DNA from: Pseudomonas sp. Leaf48
GTDB taxonomy: Bacteria > Pseudomonadota > Gammaproteobacteria > Pseudomonadales > Pseudomonadaceae
Reading direction: 5' to 3'
Assembly: GCF_001421885.1 (NCBI RefSeq)
Contig: NZ_LMLH01000004.1
Coordinates: 55,326 to 119,325 of the forward strand
DNA length: 64,000 bases
The position numbers and the translations under genes are program-made. Position 1 is the first letter of the stretch. The number at the start of each line of letters is the position of its first letter. Of this stretch, positions 54,380 to 63,532 are shown piece after piece. The notes under the pieces were generated by a model, which worked only from the letters and a program-made list of their open reading frames with translations, was not told where the DNA came from and did not search any database.

Positions 54380-56410
54380 TTACAGGTCCAACACCAACGG
54401 CTGCGAACCCTCGGCCGGCACAGCACAGCAAATCAGCACATCTCCAAGCTCGGGGACCTCAGCAGGCGGTTGTGGATAATTCACCGTTCCGTTGATCAGC
54501 CGCGTCTTGCAGGTGCCGCACGAGCCACCGCGACAACTGAACTCCGGGTGCAGGCCACGGCTTTCCGCCAACTCCAGCAAGCTGCCGCCACCCGGTTGCC
54601 AACGCGCCTCTTTGGCCGAGCGCTGGAACACCACGGGCACCGAAACGGTGGCGGCCGGAATTTGCTCGATAAGCACAGCGTCCGGATCCGGTTTGCGGCG
54701 TAGCGTGGAGGGGCCAAAGGTCTCGGCATGAATCCTTGAGTCGCGGATGTCCAGATCACGCAGGCTGTCGTACAGCCCCTGGGTAAAACTTCCCGGGCCA
54801 CAGAGGACAAAATCCACTTGGTCGTAATCCTCCACTTCGAGCATGTTGTTGATCAGGTCAGTATCGATACGCCCTGTCAGGTCGAAATCTTCACCCTCAC
54901 GGGCGTCGGACTCCGGTTGACTGAGCAAACGCAGCACTCGCACGGAGTCACCGATTCCATCAAGCAATCGGTCCAGCTCGGGACGAAAGGGTTGATCCGC
55001 CAAGGTCCGCGAACTCTGGAAAAACCAGGTAGGACGGATACGCCGTGTGCGCAGACCTTGATAAACAACCTCACGGAGCATCGACAGCAGCGGCGTGATG
55101 CCGACCCCGGCGGCCAACAGCACCAGTGGTCGATGTTCATGAGGCGCCACAGTGAAATGCCCCTGCGGGGCCCGCGCTTGCATTACGTCACCGACGCGAA
55201 TCTGTTCATGCAGATGCGTGGACACCTGTCCGTCCCGCTTGACGCTGATACGAAAAAAATCATCCGAGGGCGCGCTGGACAAGCTGTATGTGCGGATATG
55301 CACCTCGTTTGCGATATTGAACCGCAACGGCAGATGTTGCCCTGCCTGAAACAGCGGCAACCCGGCGTCATCTGCAGGTTCAAGATAAATCGAACGGATG
55401 TTGTGGCTTTCCGCTTCGATCCGCACCACGCGTAGCGGCCGCCACTGATCGCCCAACGCCTTGGCCTGCAATCTTGCTTTGGTTTGCGCCCAGGTGCCGG
55501 TGAGCAGGCTAGTGGGTGACACGCCGTCAAAGCGCCAGCGTAAAGCCAGCGCCGCGGGACGACGCACTACCTGTTCCACGTGGAACATCCACAGTCGCTC
55601 AGCTCCTTGAAACGCCTCGACCTGCGAACCTTCCAAGATGATTTCGGTGCGGCCGCTGAGGTGTAGCAGATCGCCCGAGTCGAAATCGATGAACAAAAGG
55701 CCCGCCTTGGGATTGAGCAACAGATTGCCCAAGGTATTGAAATGCAGGTTGCCGGCGAAGTCCGGGATGGTCAGACGATTGCCTTCTACCAGTACGAAAC
55801 CGGCCTGGCCGCCGCGATGGGAAACGTCGACCGAACGCTCGCCATCGACATCCACATAGCTGGCGACAAAGAAGGTGTCTGCCTCGGCGATCATGCTTTT
55901 GGCCGCGTCATCCAACCCGGTGAAATGTTGCGCGATACGCGTAGAGGGGTCAGCCAGCGGCACAGAATGAAACTGCCGCAACTGAATGTATTGCGGACAA
56001 TTGCCAAAGGACTGATCGACTGTCACGCCGAAGCCAGCCGCGGTCATGGCCTTGATGTGCCCATTGATGCGGTTGCGCCGCCGGGTGTGTAGCTCGATGC
56101 CCAGCAGGCCAATCGCCGCACCATCGGTCAGTTGCGCAGGGTCGTCGGCCTTCGGCACGCTGTTGAATTGCAACAGGCCAGGCTCGGGCGAACAGGCGAA
56201 ACCAGGTTGCCCTTCAAGAATGCTGGCCCAGGGATGCCCTTGCGCATCCACCGCCCCGTACAACATAAAGGGCAGTTGCTCATAGAATTTACGATGCTGA
56301 TCCGGCATCTCGCTGCGAATCACCTTACGACCGAAGGCTTCCATTCTTTCAGCCACACCCACGTGCGCCTGCAGCTGTTTCTCACCGGCATGCCAAGGTG
56401 AACGGTCCAT
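54380..56410 (-). CDS. Three-part oxidoreductase: PNPOx-like + FAD/NAD reductase + 2Fe-2S ferredoxin
   Basis: A 676-residue fusion. Residues 1-300 are a pyridoxamine-phosphate-oxidase-like split barrel (QLPFMLYGAVDAQGHPWASI, FVASYVDVDGERSVDVSHRG, DFAGNLHFNTLGNLLLNPKA). Residues about 320-560 are a ferredoxin-NADP-reductase-like module (FAD block RTYSLSSAP, NAD block LVLLAAGVGITPLLSMLREV, LCGPGSFTQGL). The last 90 residues are a plant-type ferredoxin with CRGGSCGTC and a fourth Cys in LICCAVP. It should move electrons from NAD(P)H to an unknown acceptor. GGGGAG precedes the ATG at 56410. It lies next to a GST gene, which suggests detoxification. A perfect parS-like site is embedded in it. Confidence 0.87.
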   Translation of the reverse strand: MDRSPWHAGEKQLQAHVGVAERMEAFGRKVIRSEMPDQHRKFYEQLPFMLYGAVDAQGHPWASILEGQPGFACSPEPGLLQFNSVPKADDPAQLTDGAAIGLLGIELHTRRRNRINGHIKAMTAAGFGVTVDQSFGNCPQYIQLRQFHSVPLADPSTRIAQHFTGLDDAAKSMIAEADTFFVASYVDVDGERSVDVSHRGGQAGFVLVEGNRLTIPDFAGNLHFNTLGNLLLNPKAGLLFIDFDSGDLLHLSGRTEIILEGSQVEAFQGAERLWMFHVEQVVRRPAALALRWRFDGVSPTSLLTGTWAQTKARLQAKALGDQWRPLRVVRIEAESHNIRSIYLEPADDAGLPLFQAGQHLPLRFNIANEVHIRTYSLSSAPSDDFFRISVKRDGQVSTHLHEQIRVGDVMQARAPQGHFTVAPHEHRPLVLLAAGVGITPLLSMLREVVYQGLRTRRIRPTWFFQSSRTLADQPFRPELDRLLDGIGDSVRVLRLLSQPESDAREGEDFDLTGRIDTDLINNMLEVEDYDQVDFVLCGPGSFTQGLYDSLRDLDIRDSRIHAETFGPSTLRRKPDPDAVLIEQIPAATVSVPVVFQRSAKEARWQPGGGSLLELAESRGLHPEFSCRGGSCGTCKTRLINGTVNYPQPPAEVPELGDVLICCAVPAEGSQPLVLDL
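55572..55587. other. parS-like ParB site, perfect palindrome
   Basis: TGTTCCACGTGGAACA, 16 of 16 symmetric, inside the oxidoreductase gene where it encodes MFHVEQ. Confidence 0.85.
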
Positions 56411-56475
56411 TGGGGTTGCTCCCCCGCGCCATCGGCGCGGTATGAGGGTGGCCCGCACAGGTCGGGCCACCAGCA

Positions 56476-57102
56476 TCAGGCAGTTTTCTGCAGACCGGCG
56501 AGAGTGCGCGGCATGCCGACAAAACCGGGCAAGGCTTCAATGCGAGCCAACCAAGTACGAATGCTGGGGTAATCATCCAGGGACACATTGCCTTCGGGGG
56601 CGTGGGCGATGTAGCTGTAGGCAGCGACATCGGCAATGGTCGGTGTGGTGCCGGCCAGATAGGCCGAATCGGCCAGTTCGTGTTCGAACACTTTAAGTAC
56701 GGTGTGGGCGTAAGCAATCACTTCTTCAGCGTTGTACGGGGCACCGAACACAGTGATCAAACGCGCTCGCGCCGGGCCGAATGCAATCGGGCCAGCTGCT
56801 GCCGACAGCCAACGCTGTACGTTGGCAGCGCCCACTGGATCGCTCGGTAGCCAACGACCCTCGCCATATTTTTGCGCCAGATAAACCAGGATCGCGTTGG
56901 AGTCGGCCAGCACCACGCCCTGATCGTCAATCACCGGCACCTGACCAAACGCGTTGAGCGCCAGGAACGCCGGCTGTTTATGCTCACCCTTGGCCAGGTC
57001 AACGAGGATCAACTCGGTGGGTAATTTCAGCAGCGACAGCATCAGTTCGACGCGATGGGCATGACCGGAGCGGGGGAAGTTATAGAGTTTGATCGCTTGC
57101 AT
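56476..57102 (-). CDS. Glutathione S-transferase family protein
   Basis: A 208-residue GST. The N-terminal thioredoxin-like domain has [20 protein letters not shown] (active-site Ser/Arg region), the cis-Pro block [20 protein letters not shown] (glutathione-binding DSNAI) and the helical C-terminal domain has [20 protein letters not shown]. It should conjugate or reduce small electrophiles. AAGGAG lies 6 bases before the ATG; the longer frame to 57201 is not family-like. It lies between the oxidoreductase and a LysR gene on the same strand. Confidence 0.9.
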   Translation of the reverse strand: MQAIKLYNFPRSGHAHRVELMLSLLKLPTELILVDLAKGEHKQPAFLALNAFGQVPVIDDQGVVLADSNAILVYLAQKYGEGRWLPSDPVGAANVQRWLSAAAGPIAFGPARARLITVFGAPYNAEEVIAYAHTVLKVFEHELADSAYLAGTTPTIADVAAYSYIAHAPEGNVSLDDYPSIRTWLARIEALPGFVGMPRTLAGLQKTA

Positions 57103-57216
57103 GGTCGACTCCTTGGGTGGTGCGCTGCTCAAGGCGAGTTCAGCGTCCTGGGTCGTATGTTCTACCTGCAACCAAAACAAAAGAATAACCAGTAAGTGCA
57201 ATCATTTATTTCACCT

Positions 57217-57233
57217 GGCGAAATTATTTCGCC
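57217..57233. promoter_or_regulatory. 17-bp perfect palindrome upstream of the GST gene
   Basis: GGCGAAAT, T, ATTTCGCC. It overlaps the stop codon of the LysR gene and lies 115 bases before the GST start, so it could be an operator or a weak terminator; no T run follows it on either strand. Confidence 0.45.
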
Positions 57234-58129
57234 CTCAATGCCGGGTGTGCCCTGAGGGCTTTCACAGCAAAATCGACGAAACTGCGCACTCGCGCCGGGG
57301 CTTGGCGTCCACCTTGATAGAGCACATGGATGGGCATGGGCGGCAGTTCGAAATCGGCCAAGAGAATTTCCAGCTCGCCGGCAGCAACCTTGCTGGCAAC
57401 CTGATAAGACAAGACACGAGTGAACCCCAACCCCAGGCAAGCTGCGGCAATGGCTGCCTGATTGGCAGTCACCACAAGGCGCGGCTCCGTGCGCACACTC
57501 AGGGATTCGCCCTCATCGATAAATGGCCAACTCCGCAGTTGACCTGAAGCAGTAGTCGCAATGATCGGCGCCTGAGCCAACGCTTGTGGATGTTCCGGTC
57601 GACCATGGCTCGCCAGAAAACCTGGCGATGCGCAGACCACTCGCCGCACCTCCCCCACCCGTATCGCATGCTGGTTGCTATCGGGCAGTGCACCGATACG
57701 TATAGCCACATCGACACCTTCCTCGACGACGTTGACTATCCGATCTACCAGCAAAGCGTTGATATGGATCTCGGGGAACTGTGTCAGATAACTCACCATC
57801 AACGGCGTGACGAACAGCTCCCCAAACAGGACCGGCGCGGTGATCGTCAGCTGCCCACGTGGATGGATGTGGCTGCCCGCCGCAGAGTCTTCAGCTTCCT
57901 GCACCTCGGCGAGAATTCTGCGGCAGTCTTCCAGATAACGCTGACCGGCTTCGCTTAAATGCACGCTGCGCGTCGTGCGTGTGAGCAGCAACGTTCCAAT
58001 GCGCTTTTCCAGAGCTGCTACCGCCCGGGTAACGCTGGCCGCCGATAGACCCAGGCGTCGCGCCGCCGCGGAAAAGCCCTGTTCCTGGGCAACGGCGGCG
58101 AAGACCTGCATTTCCTGAAAGCGGTCCAT
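57224..58129 (-). CDS. LysR-family transcriptional regulator
   Basis: A 301-residue LysR protein: MDRFQEMQVFAAVAQEQGFS followed by AAARRLGLSAASVTRAVAAL is the helix-turn-helix, and the effector domain begins near residue 90 (GQLTITAPVLFGELFVTPLM). It belongs to the large CrgA/DsdC-like group with VDVAIRIG and VCASPGFLASHG. AAGGACACGCC precedes the ATG. Possible targets are the GST gene downstream or the efflux cassette upstream across a 392-base gap; neither is proven. Confidence 0.9.
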   Translation of the reverse strand: MDRFQEMQVFAAVAQEQGFSAAARRLGLSAASVTRAVAALEKRIGTLLLTRTTRSVHLSEAGQRYLEDCRRILAEVQEAEDSAAGSHIHPRGQLTITAPVLFGELFVTPLMVSYLTQFPEIHINALLVDRIVNVVEEGVDVAIRIGALPDSNQHAIRVGEVRRVVCASPGFLASHGRPEHPQALAQAPIIATTASGQLRSWPFIDEGESLSVRTEPRLVVTANQAAIAAACLGLGFTRVLSYQVASKVAAGELEILLADFELPPMPIHVLYQGGRQAPARVRSFVDFAVKALRAHPALRAK

Positions 58130-58521
58130 GGCGTGTCCTTTTTTCAGAATCCAAAACAACCGGAGCGACAATCAAGCCTGTCACAAACAACGATATTCGA
58201 AAACCGAAGGCTGATTATTACAAAAAGTCAGTCCCTTTCCTGACAGATCCTTTCTTCAAAAAAGCAGGAAGCCATCACAGGCTTTAGATTTCCTTCTGCT
58301 TAATCAGGCAGAAAACGAGACTGCTCCTATACTACAAACCAGTCTACGACCTGTTGAACTTTCTGTAAGTGCGACTTTTCAAGTTCCTTACATGGAAATC
58401 AGGCCTTGCTAGCCACTAGTGGCTAGACGGATATCCATAAAACTTGCTCAGATGCTCGGTTGATTTGACTTGAAACTTTAACTAGCTGGCTAAGCCTGAT
58501 GACACCGCAAGGAGTTAGACA
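58130..58521. promoter_or_regulatory. Divergent control region with an 18-bp palindrome
   Basis: 392 non-coding, A/T-rich bases between the LysR gene and the efflux cassette. CTAGCCACTAGTGGCTAG at 58409-58426 is perfectly symmetric and lies 96 bases before the first efflux gene, a good operator candidate. AAGGAG lies 9 bases before the ATG of that gene. I see no other gene. Confidence 0.6.
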
Positions 58522-59664
58522 ATGTTGCGCACAAACATTTCTGCTAGAGCACTATCCGGTGGATTACTTGATGTACTGATTCGCGCCGGGCTGATCACAG
58601 TGTTGGTGCTGTTCTGCTTTCAGATCTTCAACCCCTTCCTCAACCTGATGATATGGGCGGTGATTCTGGCAATCACCCTGTATCCGCTGCATACCAAGGT
58701 CAAGGGCAAACTTGGCGGCAAAGACGGTCGGGCCGCCACCCTTATAGTGGTGGTCGCTCTCGCTTTGCTGATGGTGCCGATCTACCTGCTGGGAACCTCG
58801 ATCAGTGAGTCGATCGAAGGCGCTCTGACTGTTCTCAAGTCCGACACGCTGGAAGTCCCTCTGCCCAATGAAAAAATCGCTTCCCTGCCGCTCATTGGCA
58901 AGCCGCTCTACACCTACTGGATGCAGGCCGCAACCGATATGAGCAGTGTGCTGGTGAAGTTGATGCCCTACATCAAGTCCGTCGGCCTGACCCTGTTGGG
59001 TAAAATGGCCGACGTTGGTGTGGGATTCCTGTTGTTTATCGGCGCCCTGATCATTGCCGGCGTGTTGATGGCCTACGGTCAAAATGGCGAAAGAAGCGCC
59101 ATGGCCATCACCAGCCGCCTTTCCGGGCCGGAGCGTGGCCCGCGCATTACCGAACTGTGCACCGCCACCATTCGTGCGGTTGCCCAAGGCGTGGTCGGTA
59201 TCGCTTTTATCCAGATGATGTTGGTCGGGGTGGGCTTCGTGCTCATGGGCGTTCCCGGTGCCGGCCTGCTGGCCATGGTTGCGCTGTTGATGGGGATCAT
59301 GCAATTGCCGGTAGTGGTTCTGACCATTCCGGTAATCGCCTATGTATTCGCCACCGAAGGTACCACCCTGGCCTCTGTGGTGTTTTGCATCTACAGCCTT
59401 ATCACCGGGATGGCCGATAACGTTCTCAAGCCCTTGATGCTGGGCCGCGGCGTCGACGTACCCATGCCAGTGATTCTGATTGGCGCCTTGGGCGGCATGG
59501 TCAGCGGTGGTTTCATCGGATTGTTCATCGGTCCGGTAGCGCTGGCTGTGGGCTATCAATTGTTCTGGCAATGGGTCGATGACCAGCCGCCTGCCGAAGT
59601 CGAGGTCGATGTAGTGACCGAGCCCGCGCAACTCGAGGTACTGAACGATCAACATCCTGTCTGA
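58522..59664 (+). CDS. AI-2E family (PerM/YdiK-like) membrane protein
   Basis: A 380-residue inner-membrane protein with about seven to eight hydrophobic segments. LFCFQIFNPFLNLMIWAVIL is the first pair; the family block GVVGIAFIQMMLVGVGFVLM followed by GVPGAGLLAMVALLMGIMQL, then GMADNVLKPLMLGRGVDVPM and VILIGALGGMVSGGFIGLFI are diagnostic. Members export various small solutes or ions; quorum-signal transport is proved for few. Being first in a tripartite efflux operon (11-15 bases before the outer-membrane gene) suggests a role with that pump. Confidence 0.88.
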   Translation: MLRTNISARALSGGLLDVLIRAGLITVLVLFCFQIFNPFLNLMIWAVILAITLYPLHTKVKGKLGGKDGRAATLIVVVALALLMVPIYLLGTSISESIEGALTVLKSDTLEVPLPNEKIASLPLIGKPLYTYWMQAATDMSSVLVKLMPYIKSVGLTLLGKMADVGVGFLLFIGALIIAGVLMAYGQNGERSAMAITSRLSGPERGPRITELCTATIRAVAQGVVGIAFIQMMLVGVGFVLMGVPGAGLLAMVALLMGIMQLPVVVLTIPVIAYVFATEGTTLASVVFCIYSLITGMADNVLKPLMLGRGVDVPMPVILIGALGGMVSGGFIGLFIGPVALAVGYQLFWQWVDDQPPAEVEVDVVTEPAQLEVLNDQHPV

Positions 59665-59678
59665 GGAGTGAGCGTTTG

Positions 59679-61187
59679 ATGCCTTGCCCTGTTCGCATCA
59701 GCCGGCTGTTGCTGTGTGGCACCCTATTGCTAAGTGGTTGCGTGCGACTGGGTCCGGATTTCCAGTCGCCGGCCCAGCCTTGGGTCGAGCACTGGGACAC
59801 CCCGTCCCTGGCGCTCGCCGGCCAAAAGCGTCCGCAGCCGGATAGCCGCCAGTGGTGGCATGTGTTTGGCGACCCGGTGCTGGATAAATTGATCGCCGAA
59901 GCCGACGTCCACAACGCTGACCTGCAGGTCGCTGGCCTGCGGGTGATGGAATCGCGCGCACAATTGGGTATCGCCCTGAGTGGGCGCTACCCGCAATTTC
60001 AACAGGCCAGTACCGACAGCCTGTACGTGGACCGTAACCAATCCGGCGGCGCCAACCCGCAAGACTCGCATTTCTGGCAACACAGCGCCGGTTTCGATAT
60101 TGGTTGGGAACTGGATTTCTGGGGCCGCTTCAGCCGTGCCATCGAGTCGGCTGATGCCTCCTGGTTTGCCGCACAGGCCAACTATGAAAACGTCCTGGTG
60201 CTGTTGCATGCGCAATTGGCGCAAACCTATTACGCCTTGCGCACCGCCGAAGCACGCCTGGAAATCGCGCGCAGTAACGCCAAGCTGCAAAAGCGCAGCT
60301 TCGAGATCACCGAGCGCTTGTTCAACAGCGGGGCCGAAGCCGAACTGGACCTGCAGCAGGCCAAGACCCAGTACCTGAGCACCTTGAGCACCATCCCCGA
60401 CTTCGAAAACCAGGTGGCAAGCTTTCGCAATGCCCTGTCCACCCTGATCGGCCGACCACCCGGCGCACTTGCCGAACTGGATCGCAACTCGGGGCTGGTA
60501 CCACTGCTCAATACTGCGGTCTTGCAGGACGTGCCGGCCAATCTGCTGGTACGGCGCCCGGATGTTCGCGCCGCCGAGCTGCAAGTGGCAGCGCAGTCGG
60601 CGCTGATCGGGGTGGCCGAGGCCGACCTTTACCCCTCTATCAGCCTGTTGGGCAGCATTGTCTGGTCTACCACCTCCCTCAGCGGGGCGTCCAATACCCT
60701 CGATCTGGTGGGCGGCCCAAGCCTGCGCTGGGATATCTTCGATCACGGCCGGATCACCAACAATGTGCGCGTACAGGACGCACGCCTGCAGCAATTGATC
60801 GTCATCTACCAGGACAGCGTGCGCCAGGCCGCACGCGAGGCCGACGATGCCGCGACCGGCCTGATCAAGTCGTTGGAACGCGACCGTATCCTCAGCGATG
60901 CCTCAGTGGCCGCCGACCGCTCGGTAACCTTGGCCAATGCCCAATACCTCGAAGGCTATTCGGATTTCCAGCGCGTACTTGATGCCCAGCGTGCCCTGTT
61001 TGCCCAGCAGGACTCCTACCTGATCAACCGCGGCAACGCCGTGAATAACCTGATCGCCCTGTACAAGGCTCTGGGCGGTGGCTGGTACAGCGACCAACCA
61101 ATGATCGATAAGGCAACCCGCCAACAAATGCAGCAACGTACCGATTGGGGCGATCTGCTCGACGAACCGAAGGAAGGTACCCAATGA
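59679..61187 (+). CDS. Outer-membrane efflux lipoprotein (NodT/OprM family)
   Basis: A 502-residue outer-membrane channel of the TolC superfamily. The signal peptide ends in the lipobox LLSGC (about residue 20). The two repeated OEP domains are visible (SADVHNADLQ-type helix near QVAGLRVMESRAQLGIALSG; FDIGWELDFWGRFSRAIESA; FNSGAEAELDLQQAKTQY; VRRPDVRAAELQVAAQSALI; SLRWDIFDHGRI). GAGGAG lies upstream of the ATG at 59679; a TTG one codon earlier is possible. The stop overlaps the adaptor start (ATGA). Confidence 0.92.
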   Translation: MPCPVRISRLLLCGTLLLSGCVRLGPDFQSPAQPWVEHWDTPSLALAGQKRPQPDSRQWWHVFGDPVLDKLIAEADVHNADLQVAGLRVMESRAQLGIALSGRYPQFQQASTDSLYVDRNQSGGANPQDSHFWQHSAGFDIGWELDFWGRFSRAIESADASWFAAQANYENVLVLLHAQLAQTYYALRTAEARLEIARSNAKLQKRSFEITERLFNSGAEAELDLQQAKTQYLSTLSTIPDFENQVASFRNALSTLIGRPPGALAELDRNSGLVPLLNTAVLQDVPANLLVRRPDVRAAELQVAAQSALIGVAEADLYPSISLLGSIVWSTTSLSGASNTLDLVGGPSLRWDIFDHGRITNNVRVQDARLQQLIVIYQDSVRQAAREADDAATGLIKSLERDRILSDASVAADRSVTLANAQYLEGYSDFQRVLDAQRALFAQQDSYLINRGNAVNNLIALYKALGGGWYSDQPMIDKATRQQMQQRTDWGDLLDEPKEGTQ

Positions 61188-62302
61188 CTGACAGCCCGCA
61201 AGCAGTCGACGAAAATGCCTCGACACCCGCGGCCGACCCGGCCAAAAAAGCGACCCGCTGGGTATTGTTGCTGATCATCCTGAGCCTGGTCTGGTACTTG
61301 TTCGCTGACCGCTACACGCCCTACACGCAGCAAGCCAGAGTGCAGGCCTTCATAGTGCCGGTGGCGGCTGAAGTGGCTGGCCGGGTGATCAAGGTACACG
61401 TACACAATAACCAGGACGTCAAAGCTGGCGAATTGCTGTTTGAAGTCAACCCGCAGCAGTACCAGATTGCCGTGGATCGCGCCCGCTCCGATCTTGAAAC
61501 AACCCGTCGCCAGGTGGGCGCTAACACCGCCGGTATCGATTCCAAGCAAGCGTCCCTGCGAGCGGCCCAGGCCAATGAAGTCAAGGCTCGCCAGGACATC
61601 TCTCGGCTCGAACGCCTCTACCGCGAAGACCCGGGCACCATCTCTCTGCGGCGTCTGGAAATATCCCGCGCCACGTTGGCCGAATCCACCAGCCAGGTCG
61701 CCGCCGCCAAGGCTGAAGTGCAACGCGCGAAGGAGACACAGGGCGGTGGCGAAGAGGAAAACGCCCAGTTGCTGAGCGCCGCCAGTAACCTGCAAAAAGC
61801 CGAACTGGACCTGAGCAATACGCAGATCCGTGCCCGTTCGGCCGGCCTGATTACCGACCTGCGCACCGATGTCGGTCAGTTCGTCGCTGCCGGCGCGCCG
61901 GTGATGACCTTGATCGCCATCCACGATGTCTGGGTCAGCGCCGACATGACCGAAAATAACCTTGGCCAGGTCGGCCCCGGTACACCGGTGTCTATCGTTC
62001 TAGACTCCCTGCCCGGACGCATTTTCAAGGGCCATGTGCGCAGCGTCGGCTATGGCGTCGATATCGGCCAGAAAACCCAGCCTGGCGGCTTGCCGACGGT
62101 TGAGAACAGCCGCGACTGGCTACGTCCGGCCCAGCGCTTTCCGGTGATCATCGAATTCGAGCCCGGTGAGTTGACCGGCCCCGAGGGCATCCGTTCCGGC
62201 GGCCAGGCCGAGGTCATGGCGTTCCCCAACGAAACCAACCCGCTGAATTTGCTCGGGCGCATTTTCCTGCGTCTGATGAGCTGGCTGTCCTATGTCTATT
62301 GA
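61184..62302 (+). CDS. HlyD-type membrane fusion protein (EmrA/AaeA-like)
   Basis: A 372-residue periplasmic adaptor. One N-terminal membrane helix (WVLLLIILSLVWYLF, residues 25-40) is followed by the biotinyl-lipoyl half motif VQAFIVPVAAEVAGRVIKVH, a coiled-coil hairpin (residues 90-190, SDLETTRRQVGANTAGIDSK to VAAAKAEVQRAKE), the second lipoyl half (LSNTQIRARSAGLITDLRTD) and a beta-barrel (VWVSADMTENNLGQV). It bridges the DUF2955 inner-membrane protein and the outer-membrane lipoprotein. The next gene starts 11 bases before its end. Confidence 0.92.
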   Translation: MTDSPQAVDENASTPAADPAKKATRWVLLLIILSLVWYLFADRYTPYTQQARVQAFIVPVAAEVAGRVIKVHVHNNQDVKAGELLFEVNPQQYQIAVDRARSDLETTRRQVGANTAGIDSKQASLRAAQANEVKARQDISRLERLYREDPGTISLRRLEISRATLAESTSQVAAAKAEVQRAKETQGGGEEENAQLLSAASNLQKAELDLSNTQIRARSAGLITDLRTDVGQFVAAGAPVMTLIAIHDVWVSADMTENNLGQVGPGTPVSIVLDSLPGRIFKGHVRSVGYGVDIGQKTQPGGLPTVENSRDWLRPAQRFPVIIEFEPGELTGPEGIRSGGQAEVMAFPNETNPLNLLGRIFLRLMSWLSYVY

Positions 62303-63344
62303 GCGCTCGGCCCGCGTACAGCGGGCCCTGCGCCTGAGCTTCGGCACAGCGCTGTGCCTGGCGGCGAGTTTTGGCCTGGCCTTGCCCATCCCGTTTCTCT
62401 CGCCGATGCTGGCGCTGATGATGCTGGCAGCGATGAACCGACCTCTGCCGTTCAAGGCCAGCCTGGGTCTGGCCTTGATCGTGATGTTGACCACCGGCAC
62501 CGGGTTGCTGTTGATTCCGCTGCTGCGCCACTACGCGTTCACTGGCGTGATGATGGTCGGATTGTGTCTGTTCCTGGCCTTCAGTTATGGGCTGCGCGGC
62601 GGCAACTCGCTGGTGGCCACTTTCCTGGTGGTAGGCCTGACCTTGATCAGTTCGTCCGGGACCGCTGAATTCAGCCTGGCGCTGGAGGTCATAGTGGCCC
62701 TGGTCAAGGGTCTGTTCCTGGCAGTCACCTCATTGACCATCAGCCACTGGTTGTTTCCCGAGCCTGCCAGTGCCCCCGCGGCCAAACCCCCGCCGTCCTT
62801 ATCGAATATCGAAACCGGCTGGCTGGCCCTGAGGGCCACACTGGTGGTGCTGCCGGCCTTTCTGCTGGCAATGATCGACCCGGCCAGCTACCTGCCGATC
62901 GTCATGAAAGCCGTGGGCCTGGGCCAGCAAACTTGCGCAACCAGCGCCCGTAGCGCCGGCCAGGAGTTGCTCGGGTCGACCTTGCTCGGCGGCCTGATGG
63001 CGATTCTTTTCTGGTGCGCGCTGAGCCTGTTTGTCAACCTGTGGATGTTTTTCCTGTGGATGCTGCTGTTCGGCCTGCTGGTAGCCAGAAGACTCTACGG
63101 CCTTAGCCCGACCCTGCAAAAGCCGGGGTTCTGGATCAACAGCCTGGCGACGCTGATCATTCTGCTCGGCCAATCTGTACAGGACAGCGCAGCAGGCAAG
63201 GATGTCTACACCGCCTTCGCCATTCGCATGGGCCTGTTCATCCTGGTGACCTTGTATGCCTGCGCCATGGTCTATCTGCTCGACACGCGGCGCGAACGTC
63301 GCCAAGCCCCCAAGCCAGTATCTGAAGAGAGTGCTTCCCTTTAA
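62292..63344 (+). CDS. DUF2955 (FUSC/AaeB-like) inner-membrane protein
   Basis: A 350-residue protein with about ten hydrophobic segments in two halves (FGTALCLAASFGLALPIPFL, MLALMMLAAMNRPLPFKASL; and LRATLVVLPAFLLAMIDPAS, LFVNLWMFFLWMLLFGLLVA). It matches the DUF2955 family, related to the aromatic-acid exporter AaeB and fusaric-acid pumps. It should be the substrate-selecting inner-membrane part of the efflux cassette. The substrate is unknown, possibly an aromatic acid. Overlaps the adaptor gene by 11 bases. Confidence 0.85.
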   Translation: MSIERSARVQRALRLSFGTALCLAASFGLALPIPFLSPMLALMMLAAMNRPLPFKASLGLALIVMLTTGTGLLLIPLLRHYAFTGVMMVGLCLFLAFSYGLRGGNSLVATFLVVGLTLISSSGTAEFSLALEVIVALVKGLFLAVTSLTISHWLFPEPASAPAAKPPPSLSNIETGWLALRATLVVLPAFLLAMIDPASYLPIVMKAVGLGQQTCATSARSAGQELLGSTLLGGLMAILFWCALSLFVNLWMFFLWMLLFGLLVARRLYGLSPTLQKPGFWINSLATLIILLGQSVQDSAAGKDVYTAFAIRMGLFILVTLYACAMVYLLDTRRERRQAPKPVSEESASL

Positions 63345-63462
63345 TGCCGGACATGCTTCTATATCGGGGGCACGAACCCGGCAAACTCAACCCATTGAAC
63401 CATAGTAGGAATCCAGTCTGCCGATTGCTCTGGATTCAGCGCACGGTCAGACTAATTACCAT

Positions 63463-63493
63463 AAAAAAGGGAGGGCAATCATTGCCCTCCCTT
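63463..63493 (-). terminator. Rho-independent terminator of the RTX gene
   Basis: AAGGGAGGGCAAT and ATTGCCCTCCCTT pair perfectly (13 bp) and are followed on the minus strand by a T run (63463-63468). It may also stop the efflux operon from the other side, though less ideally. Confidence 0.85.
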
Positions 63494-63532
63494 CCGCTGT
63501 CTACGCTCCCTGCGACAGTACTGACCAGGACC

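Noticed and set aside
58564..59655. 363-codon minus-strand frame, His/Gln-rich
   Set aside because: Antisense of the AI-2E family gene; the composition is an artefact of the reverse reading.
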